This document shows, piece after piece, positions 15,211 to 24,859 of a DNA stretch of 64,000 nt. The DNA comes from an uncultured Collinsella sp. (lineage in GTDB: Bacteria > Actinomycetota > Coriobacteriia > Coriobacteriales > Coriobacteriaceae): NCBI GenBank assembly GCA_900545605.1, contig UQZL01000003.1:1-64000 (forward strand). The letters are read 5' to 3'. The notes beneath the pieces are model-generated. The model ran no database searches and was not told where the DNA came from. It worked only from the letters and a program-made list of their open reading frames with translations. Both the position numbers and the translations under genes were made by a program. The stretch's first letter is position 1; every line of letters starts with the position of its first letter.

Positions 15211-17349
15211 ATGGAGGTGCTGGTTGTTGGCAACACCGCATATGTTGACGATGACTTTTGTGCCAAGGCGTTCCCCGGGGACCATGTGCAGGTCGTAGCC
15301 GCGCAGGACACGCGCCGCGATGAGTCGTCGCCCCATGCCTCGTGGAAAGGGCTTCTGCAACACCTGGATCAGGCCTACGAGTTCGACCGCGTGGTCTACC
15401 TATCCAATTACCTTACTCCGCATACCGATACCGTGGGCGATATCGAGACGCTGCGCTCGGTCTTTCGTGCGTGCGCGGGTCGCCGGGTCCAACTGCTATA
15501 TGTAGCGGGGCCCGCGGGTGCCGATTGTGCCGCCGATGCCGCAGGGCGAACGGGCAAGGGCATTATCGCGCACGCAGCCAACGACCTGTGCCGCTACTAC
15601 GCTGCTCGCGAGGGCGTTCAGACCAAGATCCTGCGCGTGCCGTTCCTGTATACCGCGTCTGCCGCGCTGGAGGACCCGTTTTTGGCACCGCTGTTCGACG
15701 CGTGCTTAACCGGATCGGTCGCTCTACAGGGCGCGCAGGATGCGGCGTTTCCCTTGCTGTGTGCCGAGGAGCTTGCGGTGCTGGTGCGCCGCATCTTCGA
15801 TAGCTGGGATGGTAACTTTGAGACGCTCGACGTTGCCGATACCTTCCATCACGCGTCAGGTGAGGTGGGCGAGGCCCTCAAGGCGCTGTTCCCAGGGCTT
15901 TCAGTTGCCTATGGCGATTCTGCCGGCTACGCCCTGCCCGTCAGCGACGTCGTTCGCGTACGTTATGGCTGGTTTCAGCGTTACGACTTGCTGCGAGATC
16001 TTTCGACCATTCAGGCGCGTTGGGGTGCTGGCCGCGCAAAGAAGGTCAACCCCTTGCGCGCCGCCATCGACCGCATCCGGATGTGCACGCTGCCTATTAA
16101 ATGCCTAGAGACGGGCGTTGCCTGGGTTCTGTTCGAGGTACTGGAGCATTTGTTCTCCCAATCGGCCCAGCTCAACGTGCTCGATTATCGCCTGCTCTAC
16201 GTGGTGCTGATCGGCACGCTGTATGGCTTGGACTTTGGCCTGGTTGCGGCGCTGCTGGCGTCGGTGGGTTTGGCCGCGAGCTACTTTACTCAGTACGGCT
16301 ATACCTTCCAGGGTCTCTTTTACGAGCCGTCCAACTGGCTGCCGTTTATTGCGTACTTTGTGGTGGGTGCCGTGTGCGGCTATGTGCAGCTGCGCAACAG
16401 CGAAGCCATTAGGGCGGAGCTCGATCAAAACGAGCTCGTGCGTAATCGCAATACGTTCCTCACACAGCTTTACCACGACGCGATCGAGGGCAAGCGCGCG
16501 TACAGGCGCCAGATTGTGGGTCGCCACGACAGCTTTGGCAAGATCTTTGCCGTGACGCAGGAGCTCGACGTGCTCAACCCGCGCGACATCTATCGCAAGT
16601 GCTGCGAGCTTTTGGGCGAGATCCTCGAGAACGATTCGGTGGCGATCTACCATGTTTCGGGAGGGGCATTTGCTCGCCTGGTGGCAGCAAGTCCCGCGAT
16701 TGCTGAAGATGCCGCACGTTCGCTCACGCTTGAGCAGCTTGCACCTCTTTTGGGCGACGGGGGCCGTTCGAACCTGTGGGTGAACCGCGAGCTGACGCCG
16801 GGGCTTCCCATGTTTGGATACGCGATCGAGCGCGACGGGGCACCCGCCGTGTTGATCTTTGTGCGTCGTGCTGCCGAAAATCAAATGACCCTCTATTATC
16901 AAAACCTGTTCCGCATCTTGTGCGGCCTGGTCGAAAGCGCGCTGGGCCGTGCCTTTGACTATGAGGCGGTGGCGCAGGATAAACGCTGCGTTGACGGCAC
17001 TTGCGTGCTCAAGCAGGCTGCCTTTGGCCAAGAGCTCGCGGCGGCGCAGGCGCTGGCAGATAGCAAGATGGGGAGTTTTTTGCTCCTGCGCGTGGTACCG
17101 GGCATGGAACCTGTCGGCGAGCTGGTGGGCGCAATTGGGTCGGTAATCCGCGAGAGCGACGCGGCTGGCTTGGTCGACGGCGACGTGCTCTACCTGCTTA
17201 TGCGCCAGGCAAAGGCGTGCGATCTTCCCATTATCCGCGAGCGCCTGAGCGCAAAGCAGATTGCGGTGGAACCCGTCGACGGCGAGGACATCGTGGCGTT
17301 GCTGCAGCATATCTCTTACACCGGTGACGGTGAGGGGGGTGCCGCTTGA
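15211..17349 (+). CDS. pelD: PelD, cyclic-di-GMP receptor with N-terminal SDR-like domain
   Basis: PelD is the membrane regulator of the Pel polysaccharide synthase. Residues 1-270 resemble an NAD-dependent epimerase fold (VLVVGNTAYVDD, VVYLSNYLT, TKILRVPFLY) but lack GxxGxxG and the YxxxK pair, so this part is probably not catalytic. Residues about 320-395 hold membrane segments, about 430-560 a GAF-like domain (DSVAIYHVSGG), and 600-710 a degenerate GGDEF domain. RESD at 647-650 sits five residues before DGDVL, exactly where the I-site RxxD precedes GGDEF, so cyclic-di-GMP binding is likely retained. At 712 residues it is longer than Pseudomonas PelD. ATG 15211 follows GGGGAGGGG. Confidence 0.82.
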   Translation: MEVLVVGNTAYVDDDFCAKAFPGDHVQVVAAQDTRRDESSPHASWKGLLQHLDQAYEFDRVVYLSNYLTPHTDTVGDIETLRSVFRACAGRRVQLLYVAGPAGADCAADAAGRTGKGIIAHAANDLCRYYAAREGVQTKILRVPFLYTASAALEDPFLAPLFDACLTGSVALQGAQDAAFPLLCAEELAVLVRRIFDSWDGNFETLDVADTFHHASGEVGEALKALFPGLSVAYGDSAGYALPVSDVVRVRYGWFQRYDLLRDLSTIQARWGAGRAKKVNPLRAAIDRIRMCTLPIKCLETGVAWVLFEVLEHLFSQSAQLNVLDYRLLYVVLIGTLYGLDFGLVAALLASVGLAASYFTQYGYTFQGLFYEPSNWLPFIAYFVVGAVCGYVQLRNSEAIRAELDQNELVRNRNTFLTQLYHDAIEGKRAYRRQIVGRHDSFGKIFAVTQELDVLNPRDIYRKCCELLGEILENDSVAIYHVSGGAFARLVAASPAIAEDAARSLTLEQLAPLLGDGGRSNLWVNRELTPGLPMFGYAIERDGAPAVLIFVRRAAENQMTLYYQNLFRILCGLVESALGRAFDYEAVAQDKRCVDGTCVLKQAAFGQELAAAQALADSKMGSFLLLRVVPGMEPVGELVGAIGSVIRESDAAGLVDGDVLYLLMRQAKACDLPIIRERLSAKQIAVEPVDGEDIVALLQHISYTGDGEGGAA

Positions 17350-18251
17350 TCTCGCTTGTCGTTGCTGCCGTCTTGCTGCTGATTCATGCGCTGGTTTGCC
17401 TGATGCTGTGGACGCTCATGAAGTTGGGCCTGCTGCCGGTGCGCGGGCACATGCTGGCTGTGATAGTGCTGGTGCCGCTGTGGGGCCCGTTGCTGGTGGT
17501 TCTGCTATCGGTCCGCAGCGCGGTGTTTGGCGAGGGGCTGAAAGAGTCTGCGCTGGAGTCGCTGCGCTTCAACGACGAGCTCCATCGCAGTATGTCGGTA
17601 CCGAGTGGTGAGGACGATGCAGGCGTAGTGCCGCTCGAGGAGGCGCTCATCGTCAACGACCCGGCATACCGGCGCCGCCTAATGCTCTCCATGCTCACCG
17701 AGGAGCCCGACGCGTACCTGGCGCAGTTGCAGGCGGCTAAGCTTAACGACGACGTTGAGGTGGCGCACTATGCCGCGACGGCGGTGGCGCAGATCTTCAA
17801 GGAGTCCGACCTTAAACTGCAGCAGCTGGAGCGTGCCTTTAAGACGGACCCGAGCGCGCAAAACCTCAACGAATACTGCGATTTTCTTGGTGAATACTTG
17901 TGCTCGGGCTTGGCTGAGGGGCGCGTGGCTCAGATTCAGCGCCAACAGTACGCGCGCCTGCTTGCGCGTCGCTGCGAGCGCGAGGATACCCTTGAGCTGC
18001 GCATTCGATACGCGACGGCGCTGGCCGATGTCGGACAGATCGACGAAGCGCAGGCCGTGACCGACCAGCTGGTGCTCGACGTGCCCGAGGAGCAGGAGGT
18101 TTGGATGCTTTGCCTGCGCCTGGCCGTGATGCGCCGCGACGGTGACGAGGTTCACCGTGTGATCGATGCGATTGACAAGCAACATGTGTATTTGAGCGCC
18201 GACAACCGCGAAAAGTTGGCGTTTTGGCGCGACGGGGAGGAGGTCGGATGA
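17346..18251 (+). CDS. pelE: PelE
   Basis: Two membrane segments at the start (LVVAAVLLLIHALVCLMLWTL and MLAVIVLVPLWGPLLVVLLS) are followed by a helical, TPR-like soluble part (for example ALADVGQIDEAQAVTDQLV). This is the layout of PelE, which joins PelD and PelG in the inner-membrane synthase complex. The TTG start at 17346 overlaps the pelD stop by four bases, so the two are coupled. The assignment rests on topology and position between pelD and the deacetylase gene, because PelE sequences vary widely. Confidence 0.72.
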   Translation: MISLVVAAVLLLIHALVCLMLWTLMKLGLLPVRGHMLAVIVLVPLWGPLLVVLLSVRSAVFGEGLKESALESLRFNDELHRSMSVPSGEDDAGVVPLEEALIVNDPAYRRRLMLSMLTEEPDAYLAQLQAAKLNDDVEVAHYAATAVAQIFKESDLKLQQLERAFKTDPSAQNLNEYCDFLGEYLCSGLAEGRVAQIQRQQYARLLARRCEREDTLELRIRYATALADVGQIDEAQAVTDQLVLDVPEEQEVWMLCLRLAVMRRDGDEVHRVIDAIDKQHVYLSADNREKLAFWRDGEEVG

Positions 18252-20128
18252 GCGTGGCGCAACATATCCGCGACCGTGCAGGCCGCTTTCGTTGGATGGG
18301 ACTCCTCGTGGTGTGGGCGGTCTTTATTGCCATGGCCGCCGTGCTGCTGGTGGAACGTGCCGGCGTGCAGTACAGTGCGGGTCAGCATAAGCTGGGGATG
18401 CTTGCCGCCAACGATGCGGTGCCTGCCTCCTCGGCAATCTTTGGCCAAAAGCCCACGTGCCTGGTCATTACCGATTCCGATCAAGCGGGCGTCGAGGACG
18501 TAAAGGAGCAGTTCGACCAGATCCTGCTCGACATGAAGATCGCGCACCGCGACGTTGACCTTGCCCTGGATGGCGCGGATGCCATTCCCTCGCTGACCTC
18601 CTTCGATCGCGTGATTTTGCTCATGCCGTCGCTTGATGGGCTCAGTACGCACCTGAGCGACATTATGAGTTGGGTGAGTGCCGGCGGTTCGCTTATGCTC
18701 GCCATGCCGCCGGATAACTCGAGCTATCTGCAAGTGATTGCCTCCAAGCTTGGCATTGAATCGGCCGGATATGACTATGTAAAAGCCGAAAGCATTGTGC
18801 CGAGTGAGGACTTTATGCTGGGCGGGGGAGAGCGCTACGAGCTCTCGGACCCCTTTGATTCGTCGCTTTCGGTTTCATTGCGCGAAACGGCGCACGTCTG
18901 GGCAAAGACCGGTGATGCGGGCACGCCGCTCATTTGGTCTAACGATTGCGGCAGTGGTCACACCGTGGTGTGCAACATTGGCATCTACGACAAGGTCATG
19001 CGTGGGTTCTATGCTTCGGCCATAAGCTTGCTGGGTGATGCCACGGCCTATCCGGTCATCAACAGCGCCGTGTTCTATTTGGACGACTTTCCCAGCCCCG
19101 TGCCCTCGGGCGACGGCACCTACATCAAGCGCGACTACGGGCTTTCCATCGCCGACTTTTATGCCAAGGTCTGGTGGCCCGATCTGCAAAAGCTCGCGCA
19201 AAAATACGACATTCGCTATACCGGCGTGATGATTGAAAACTACGAGGACGCGGTCAACCAGACCGAGCCCGCGCGCCAGGCCGATACTACGCAGTTCCGC
19301 TACTTTGGCGGCATGCTGCTGCAGATGGGCGGAGAGCTGGGCTTTCACGGTTACAACCATCAGCCGCTGGCGCTCTGGGACACCGACTATGGCACGCTGT
19401 ACGACTACAAGACGTGGAAGAACAAGGAGACGCTCGTCGCTTCGCTCAACGAACTTATCGCGTTTCAGGACGAGGTCCTGCCCAACGCTCACGGCTCGGT
19501 TTACGTACCGCCGTCGAATATCCTTTCGGCCCGAGCGCGCAAGCTCATCGGCACCGACGTTCCGCGCATTAAGACCATCACCAGTACGTACTTTGAGGAC
19601 GGTACCGACCTGCCGTACGTGCAGGAGTTTGGCGTGGCGAGCGACGGCATTGTGGAGCAGCCGCGCATTGTCTCGGGCGGCATGGTCGACGATTCCTATA
19701 TGCGCCTGGCCGCCGTGTCCGAGCTCAACATGCACTACGTGAGCACGCACTTTATGCACCCGGACGACCTTTTGGACCCCGATCGCGGAGCCAAGGAGGG
19801 CTGGGAGGTCTACAAGGGCGGCCTGGTCGACTTCCTGGAGTGGCTTACCAAATCCGCGCCCGACCTGCGGCACCAGACGGCGTCGGAGTGCTCCGGTGCC
19901 ATCCAGCGCTTTTCGTCGGTTACGGTGAACGTGGATACCAGTGCGGATGCCTGGACGCTCAGCCTGGGCAATTTCCACGACGAGGCGTGGCTCATGTTCC
20001 GCGTTAATAATGGCGAGCCGGGTGCGGTGACGGGTGGCGAACTGACGCACCTTACGGGCAATCTGTATCTGCTCAAGGCAAATGATAAGACCGTGACGAT
20101 CGAGCGCAAGGAGGGTGGCGATAAATGA
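18248..20128 (+). CDS. pelA: PelA-type polysaccharide deacetylase (deacetylase-only form)
   Basis: A single N-terminal membrane anchor (WMGLLVVWAVFIAMAAVLL) is followed by a GATase-like region (residues about 70-260) and a polysaccharide deacetylase-like domain with YLDDFPSPVPSG near 285, GFHGYNHQ near 370 and HFMHPDD near 505. The D-D and H-x3-H sets fit metal binding. It lacks the hydrolase domain of Pseudomonas PelA, as in Gram-positive Pel clusters. Its job is partial removal of acetyl groups from the polymer outside the membrane. I chose ATG 18248, which overlaps the pelE stop as ATGA and gives 626 residues. Confidence 0.78.
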   Translation: MSVAQHIRDRAGRFRWMGLLVVWAVFIAMAAVLLVERAGVQYSAGQHKLGMLAANDAVPASSAIFGQKPTCLVITDSDQAGVEDVKEQFDQILLDMKIAHRDVDLALDGADAIPSLTSFDRVILLMPSLDGLSTHLSDIMSWVSAGGSLMLAMPPDNSSYLQVIASKLGIESAGYDYVKAESIVPSEDFMLGGGERYELSDPFDSSLSVSLRETAHVWAKTGDAGTPLIWSNDCGSGHTVVCNIGIYDKVMRGFYASAISLLGDATAYPVINSAVFYLDDFPSPVPSGDGTYIKRDYGLSIADFYAKVWWPDLQKLAQKYDIRYTGVMIENYEDAVNQTEPARQADTTQFRYFGGMLLQMGGELGFHGYNHQPLALWDTDYGTLYDYKTWKNKETLVASLNELIAFQDEVLPNAHGSVYVPPSNILSARARKLIGTDVPRIKTITSTYFEDGTDLPYVQEFGVASDGIVEQPRIVSGGMVDDSYMRLAAVSELNMHYVSTHFMHPDDLLDPDRGAKEGWEVYKGGLVDFLEWLTKSAPDLRHQTASECSGAIQRFSSVTVNVDTSADAWTLSLGNFHDEAWLMFRVNNGEPGAVTGGELTHLTGNLYLLKANDKTVTIERKEGGDK

Positions 20129-21552
20129 GAATCTGCTTGGTACTCGAGGGTTGCTACCCCTATGTGCACGGCGGCGTATCTACCTGGATGCATGGCTACA
20201 TTACGGCCATGCCCGAGCACGAGTTTGTGCTGTGGGTGATCGGCGCGCATGCTGCCGACCGTGGCAAGTTTGTCTACGAGCTGCCCGGCAACGTGGTCGA
20301 GGTGCACGAGGTGTTCCTGGACGATGCCCTGCGGCTTTCGGGCGAGCAACATGAAGCCAGTTTTAACGACCGTGAGCGCGAGGCGCTACGCCGTCTGGTG
20401 TCGCTCTCCAATCCGGACTGGGACGTGTTATTCGATATCTTCCACCGCCGTCGCGTGCATCCGCTCTCGTTTTTGCAGAGCCGCACGTTTATGGATATCT
20501 TTCGCGACGTGTGCCTGGCCGAGTATCCCTACACGCCCTTTGCCGATGCATTCCACACCATGCGCTCCATGTTGCTGCCCGTGCTCTACCTGTTGGGCAG
20601 CGAGGTGCCGGTGGCCGATGTGTACCATGCCATCTCGACCGGCTACGGTGGCCTGCTCGCCTGCCTGGGCTCAAGCGTTCACCATGCGCCGGTGCTGCTG
20701 ACCGAGCATGGCATCTATACCCGCGAGCGCGAGGAAGAGATCATTCGCGCCGATTGGGTGGTGCCGTCCTTTAAGGACCGCTGGATTCGCTTTTTCTACC
20801 TGCTTTCGGAGGAGATCTACCGCCGCGCCTTCCGCGTGACGAGTTTGTTCCATAACGCCCGCAAGACGCAGATCGATATGGGCTGCGATGCGGACAAATG
20901 CCTGGTCATCCCCAACGGCATCCAGTTCGATCGCTTTAAGGATATTCCCTTAAAGACCGATGACGGCTGGGTGGACATTGGCGCGGTGGTGCGCCTGGCG
21001 CCCATCAAGGATGTTAAGACCATGATCTATGCCTTCTTTGAGCTGCACGAGCGCCTGCCCAAGGTGCGCCTGCACATCATGGGCGGCGTGGACGACGAGG
21101 AGTACGGCGCCGAGTGCCACGCGCTGGTCGAAACCCTGGGCGTGCGCGACCTGATCTTTACCGGCCGCGTCAACGTGGTCGAGTACATGGAAAAGCTCGA
21201 CTTTACCATTTTGACGAGCATCTCCGAGGGCCAGCCGCTCAGCGTGCTGGAGTCGCTTGCCGCGTGTCGTCCCTGCGTGACGACCGAGGTGGGCTGCTGC
21301 CGTGAGTTGCTCGAAGGCGCTCCGGGCGATGACTTTGGCGTGGCAGGTTTTGTGACGCCGCCTATGTATCGCAAGGGCTTGGCCGATGCCATGGAACGCA
21401 TGTGCACAAGCCGCGCCCGTCGCATTGAGATGGGGGAACGAGGCCAGCGTCGCGTTGCCACGTACTTTTTGCACGAGCAGATGCTCGCCAACTATCGCGC
21501 GCTGTACGACGTGACGGCGCAAGCGTTTGACCTGCCCAGAGAGGGGGAGTAG
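20125..21552 (+). CDS. pelF: PelF glycosyltransferase
   Basis: This is a GT4-type cytoplasmic glycosyltransferase that builds the Pel chain from UDP-sugar. The opening LEGCYPYVHGGVSTWMHGY is the PelF signature. The middle has TEHGIYTREREEEI and VIPNGIQFDRFK, and the nucleotide-sugar site shows in FTILTSISEGQPLSVLESLA (E-x7-E). At 475 residues it is of normal length. Its ATG overlaps the deacetylase stop as ATGA, in the same operon. Confidence 0.9.
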   Translation: MRICLVLEGCYPYVHGGVSTWMHGYITAMPEHEFVLWVIGAHAADRGKFVYELPGNVVEVHEVFLDDALRLSGEQHEASFNDREREALRRLVSLSNPDWDVLFDIFHRRRVHPLSFLQSRTFMDIFRDVCLAEYPYTPFADAFHTMRSMLLPVLYLLGSEVPVADVYHAISTGYGGLLACLGSSVHHAPVLLTEHGIYTREREEEIIRADWVVPSFKDRWIRFFYLLSEEIYRRAFRVTSLFHNARKTQIDMGCDADKCLVIPNGIQFDRFKDIPLKTDDGWVDIGAVVRLAPIKDVKTMIYAFFELHERLPKVRLHIMGGVDDEEYGAECHALVETLGVRDLIFTGRVNVVEYMEKLDFTILTSISEGQPLSVLESLAACRPCVTTEVGCCRELLEGAPGDDFGVAGFVTPPMYRKGLADAMERMCTSRARRIEMGERGQRRVATYFLHEQMLANYRALYDVTAQAFDLPREGE

Positions 21553-21555
21553 CCG

Positions 21556-23100
21556 GTGGCCGGAATCGGTTTTGAGCTCAAGCGCCTGTTTAGGCGCAAG
21601 GGCCTGTTTGCCACGATGCGCGCCTATGGCTACGCCGGCATTGTGTGCACGGGCCCGATGCTGCTGGGCGTGCTGCTCCAGGTGGGTATCTTGGTGCTGT
21701 GCGGTCTGTGGGGCGTGGGACGCGCCAACCAAGACCTGCTGGTGTGCATGGTGACCTATACGCTGCTGGCGTCGCTCACGCTCACGAGCTTTTTCTCCAT
21801 GCCGGTCACGCGCTTTTTGGCTGATATGTTGTTTGCCGAGCGCGAGGACGAGATTCTGCCCTCGTTTTGGGGCTCCAATGCTGTCATGCTCGTTGCGGGC
21901 ACGGTGCTCTACGGCGTCTTTCTGCTGTTCTCGGGCGCCACGCTGCTGCAGGGGCTGCTGTGCCTGTGGCTGTTCAACATTATGATCGTCAACTGGAACG
22001 GCATGAGTTACCTCACGGCCATCAAGGATTACCGCGGTATCCTATGCAGCTTTGCGGCTGCCATTGGCGTGGCGTGCCTGTGCGCCCTGGCCGCGCTGGC
22101 GCTGGGACTGCCGCCGGTCGAGGGCCTTTTGGCGTCAATTGCTCTGGGCTACGGCGTCATGCTCGCCTGGGACGTGGTGCTGCTGTACCGGTATTTTCCT
22201 CAGAGCGACCGCAGCCCCTGGCCCTTTTTGCAGTGGCTCGATCAGTTTATGCCGCTGGCGCTCACGGGTCTGTTAACCAATCTGGGACTCTTTGCGCACC
22301 TGGTGATTATTTGGGCCGGTCCCATTGGCGTGCAGGTCAAGGGCTTGTTTTATGGTGCGCCCTACTACGATGTGCCGGCGCTCATTGCGTTTTTGACGAT
22401 CCTGGTCACGACCGTCAACTTTGTGGTCTCGGTCGAGGTCAACTTCTATCCGCGCTACCGCGACTATTACAGCCTGTTCAATGACGGCGGCGTGGTAGGC
22501 GATATTGTGGTGGTCGAGGAGGAGATGCTCTCCACGCTTAACAGCGAACTGCGCTTTTGCGCGCTCAAACAGTTGTTTGTGACCGCGGCGGTCATCTCGC
22601 TCGAGACCACGGTACTGTCGGCCTTACCGTTGGGCTTTAACAACCTTATGCACGGGTATTTTCGCACGCTGTGCGTGGGCTATGGCCTGTATGCCGTGGG
22701 CAATACGGTGATGCTTATCTTGCTGTACTTTACCGACTACAAGGGGGCCGTGCTGGCCTCGGGGTTGTTTGCCGGTGTGGCCGGGCTGGCGACTGCCGTG
22801 TCGTTGCTTTTGCCGCAGCAGTTTTACGGCTTTGGCTTTTTGTTGGGTGCAGCGGTGTTTTTTATCGTGGCGCTGCTGCGGCTCGATACCTATACCGCCA
22901 ACTTGCCGTATCGTATCCTGAGCCAGCAGCCCATTGTGGCGACCGACAAGACGGGCTGGTTTACCGAACTTGGCCGGGTGCTCGACCGTGTTGAGCAATG
23001 CTACGAGGACAAGCGCGCGGGCGGTGAGCCGTGCAGTGCGTTTGAACGTATGGTGGTCCGCCTGTACCAAAAACATTGGGGAGGTTCTGATGATCGATAA
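21556..23100 (+). CDS. pelG: PelG polysaccharide flippase-like membrane protein
   Basis: PelG opens with MAGIGFELKRLF, its usual start, and has about twelve hydrophobic segments through 514 residues. PelG belongs to the MOP flippase superfamily and moves the Pel polymer across the membrane as PelF makes it. GTG 21556 begins three bases after the pelF stop. A conserved cytosolic stretch VNFYPRYRDYYSLFNDGG lies near residue 300. Confidence 0.9.
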   Translation: MAGIGFELKRLFRRKGLFATMRAYGYAGIVCTGPMLLGVLLQVGILVLCGLWGVGRANQDLLVCMVTYTLLASLTLTSFFSMPVTRFLADMLFAEREDEILPSFWGSNAVMLVAGTVLYGVFLLFSGATLLQGLLCLWLFNIMIVNWNGMSYLTAIKDYRGILCSFAAAIGVACLCALAALALGLPPVEGLLASIALGYGVMLAWDVVLLYRYFPQSDRSPWPFLQWLDQFMPLALTGLLTNLGLFAHLVIIWAGPIGVQVKGLFYGAPYYDVPALIAFLTILVTTVNFVVSVEVNFYPRYRDYYSLFNDGGVVGDIVVVEEEMLSTLNSELRFCALKQLFVTAAVISLETTVLSALPLGFNNLMHGYFRTLCVGYGLYAVGNTVMLILLYFTDYKGAVLASGLFAGVAGLATAVSLLLPQQFYGFGFLLGAAVFFIVALLRLDTYTANLPYRILSQQPIVATDKTGWFTELGRVLDRVEQCYEDKRAGGEPCSAFERMVVRLYQKHWGGSDDR

Positions 23101-24859
23101 GTTGATGTCTCGCCGCTGCCTGATCGAGGCAGCTGCCGGCGCGCTGTTGCTTTCGGGCTGTTCGTCTCAGGACGAATCCTCGACCAAAAAGGCCAAAAAG
23201 CAGGACAAGATTAAAAAGGCTGAGGCCTCGGACGGTACCAAGCACCTTCGCGATAAAGATGAGCTGTACGAGGTCTACGACGACTCGGGCATTGTGACCA
23301 TGTACCTGACGGTCTCGCGCGGCAACAGCTCCGAGAACACCGACCACAGCTGGGCCGAGATCAACACGTACTCGGTGTATGACTATGCCGACATGGGGGT
23401 GACGCGCTATCAGGTTATGGGCCTGCTGCAGGCGGGCGACGAAGACGGCCCGGTGGCCGGCGAGGTTGGCTATGGCGAGGAAGCGCCCAATGCCACCGTG
23501 CAGGTGCGCGGTCAGACATCGAGCAACAACTCGCAAAAGAATTACAAGGTGGAGCTCAAAAAGGGCAAGGGTACTTGGCGCCAACAGCGCGCGATTGCGC
23601 TCAACAAGCACATGGGCGAGGGTATGCGTTTTCGCAACAAGATGGCCTATGACCTTATCCGCGGGATACCCCAGATGATGGGCCTGCGTACGCAGTTTGT
23701 GCATCTGTGGGTGTGCGACCAGACCGAAAAGTTCAACGACACCTTTGAGGACTACGGCCTGTTTACGCAGGTGGAGCAGCTCAACAAGACGGCGCTTAAG
23801 GCACATGGCCTGGATAAGAACGGGCATCTGTACAAGGTGAACAACTTCGATTTCCATCGCTACGAGGACACCATTAAGCTTGCCGACGATCCCGACTACA
23901 ACCAGGCAAACTTTGAGGGCATGCTCGAGATTAAGGGCGATTCGGACCACACCAAGCTCATCGAGATGCTCGATGCGCTCAACGACGAATCACAAAAGAT
24001 CGATGATGTGCTCGATACCTACTTTGATACCGAGAATCTGGTCTATTGGCTGGCGTTTCAGATCCTGACGGGCAACTGCGATACGCAGAACCGTAACTGC
24101 TATCTGTACAGCCCGCTCAACTCAAATACCTGGTACTTTTTAGATTGGGATAACGACGGCATGCTGCGTAAGCTGGAGCTTTCTCTTACCGGGTTTTCGG
24201 ACTACGCGAGCTGGGAGCGCGGTGCAAGCAACTACTGGGGCAACGTGCTGTTTAACCGCGCGTTGCGCAGCAAGTCGTTCCGCAGCGAACTCGACCGTGC
24301 CGTCAAGGACTTGCGCTCGTATTTGACCGAGACTCGCCTGACCAAGATGATCAAGTACTACCGCGATGTGACTGAATCCCTGGTCTTTGCTTCGCCCGAT
24401 ATCGACAATCTGCCTGTCACCAAGGACCAATACGAGCAGATCGCTGCGGCGATTCCCTCCGAGGTCGAGGAGAACTACAAGAGCTTTCGCGAGAGTTTTA
24501 AAAAGCCCATGCCGTTCTACATCGGCGTGCCGCAGATCGATAACGGTAAGCTGCGTATTAACTGGGATGCGTCCTACGACTTTGAGGCGCGCGACATTCG
24601 CTACACTGTGGAGCTTGCTCGTGACTATGCCATTAGCGACGTGGTCTTTAAGGCCGAGGACGTGCTGCTTCCCGAGGTGACCTGCGATGCGCCCGATGCC
24701 GGCCAGTATTTTGTGCGCGTGCGTGCCACCAACTCCGACGGCTATACGCAAGATGCGTTTGACTACTATGTAACCGACGACGGCAAGCACTACGGCATGA
24801 AGTGTTTTTACGTGCAAGACGGCGGTAAGGTCGTGGAGGACACGTATGAGGAGGGCTAG
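23090..24859 (+). CDS. CotH-kinase family lipoprotein of the Pel operon
   Basis: The mature protein would start at Cys24 of the lipobox LLLSGC, followed by a lysine-rich linker. The CotH kinase domain shows RGQTSSNNSQKNYKVELK near residue 145 and WYFLDWDNDGML near 350, the latter holding the metal-binding acidic pair. CotH proteins are secreted atypical kinases. The last 120 residues resemble a fibronectin-type fold. ATG 23090 follows GGGGAGG and overlaps pelG by 11 bp. Its target is unknown; the operon suggests a role in anchoring or modifying the polymer or its export machinery. Confidence 0.8.
   Translation: MIDKLMSRRCLIEAAAGALLLSGCSSQDESSTKKAKKQDKIKKAEASDGTKHLRDKDELYEVYDDSGIVTMYLTVSRGNSSENTDHSWAEINTYSVYDYADMGVTRYQVMGLLQAGDEDGPVAGEVGYGEEAPNATVQVRGQTSSNNSQKNYKVELKKGKGTWRQQRAIALNKHMGEGMRFRNKMAYDLIRGIPQMMGLRTQFVHLWVCDQTEKFNDTFEDYGLFTQVEQLNKTALKAHGLDKNGHLYKVNNFDFHRYEDTIKLADDPDYNQANFEGMLEIKGDSDHTKLIEMLDALNDESQKIDDVLDTYFDTENLVYWLAFQILTGNCDTQNRNCYLYSPLNSNTWYFLDWDNDGMLRKLELSLTGFSDYASWERGASNYWGNVLFNRALRSKSFRSELDRAVKDLRSYLTETRLTKMIKYYRDVTESLVFASPDIDNLPVTKDQYEQIAAAIPSEVEENYKSFRESFKKPMPFYIGVPQIDNGKLRINWDASYDFEARDIRYTVELARDYAISDVVFKAEDVLLPEVTCDAPDAGQYFVRVRATNSDGYTQDAFDYYVTDDGKHYGMKCFYVQDGGKVVEDTYEEG

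Noticed and set aside
16105..17310. Long minus-strand open frames inside pelD and other GC-rich genes (for example also 29716-32433 and 35253-37877)
   Set aside because: They are antisense shadows of genes with clear family motifs and have no ribosome binding sites or homologous motifs of their own.
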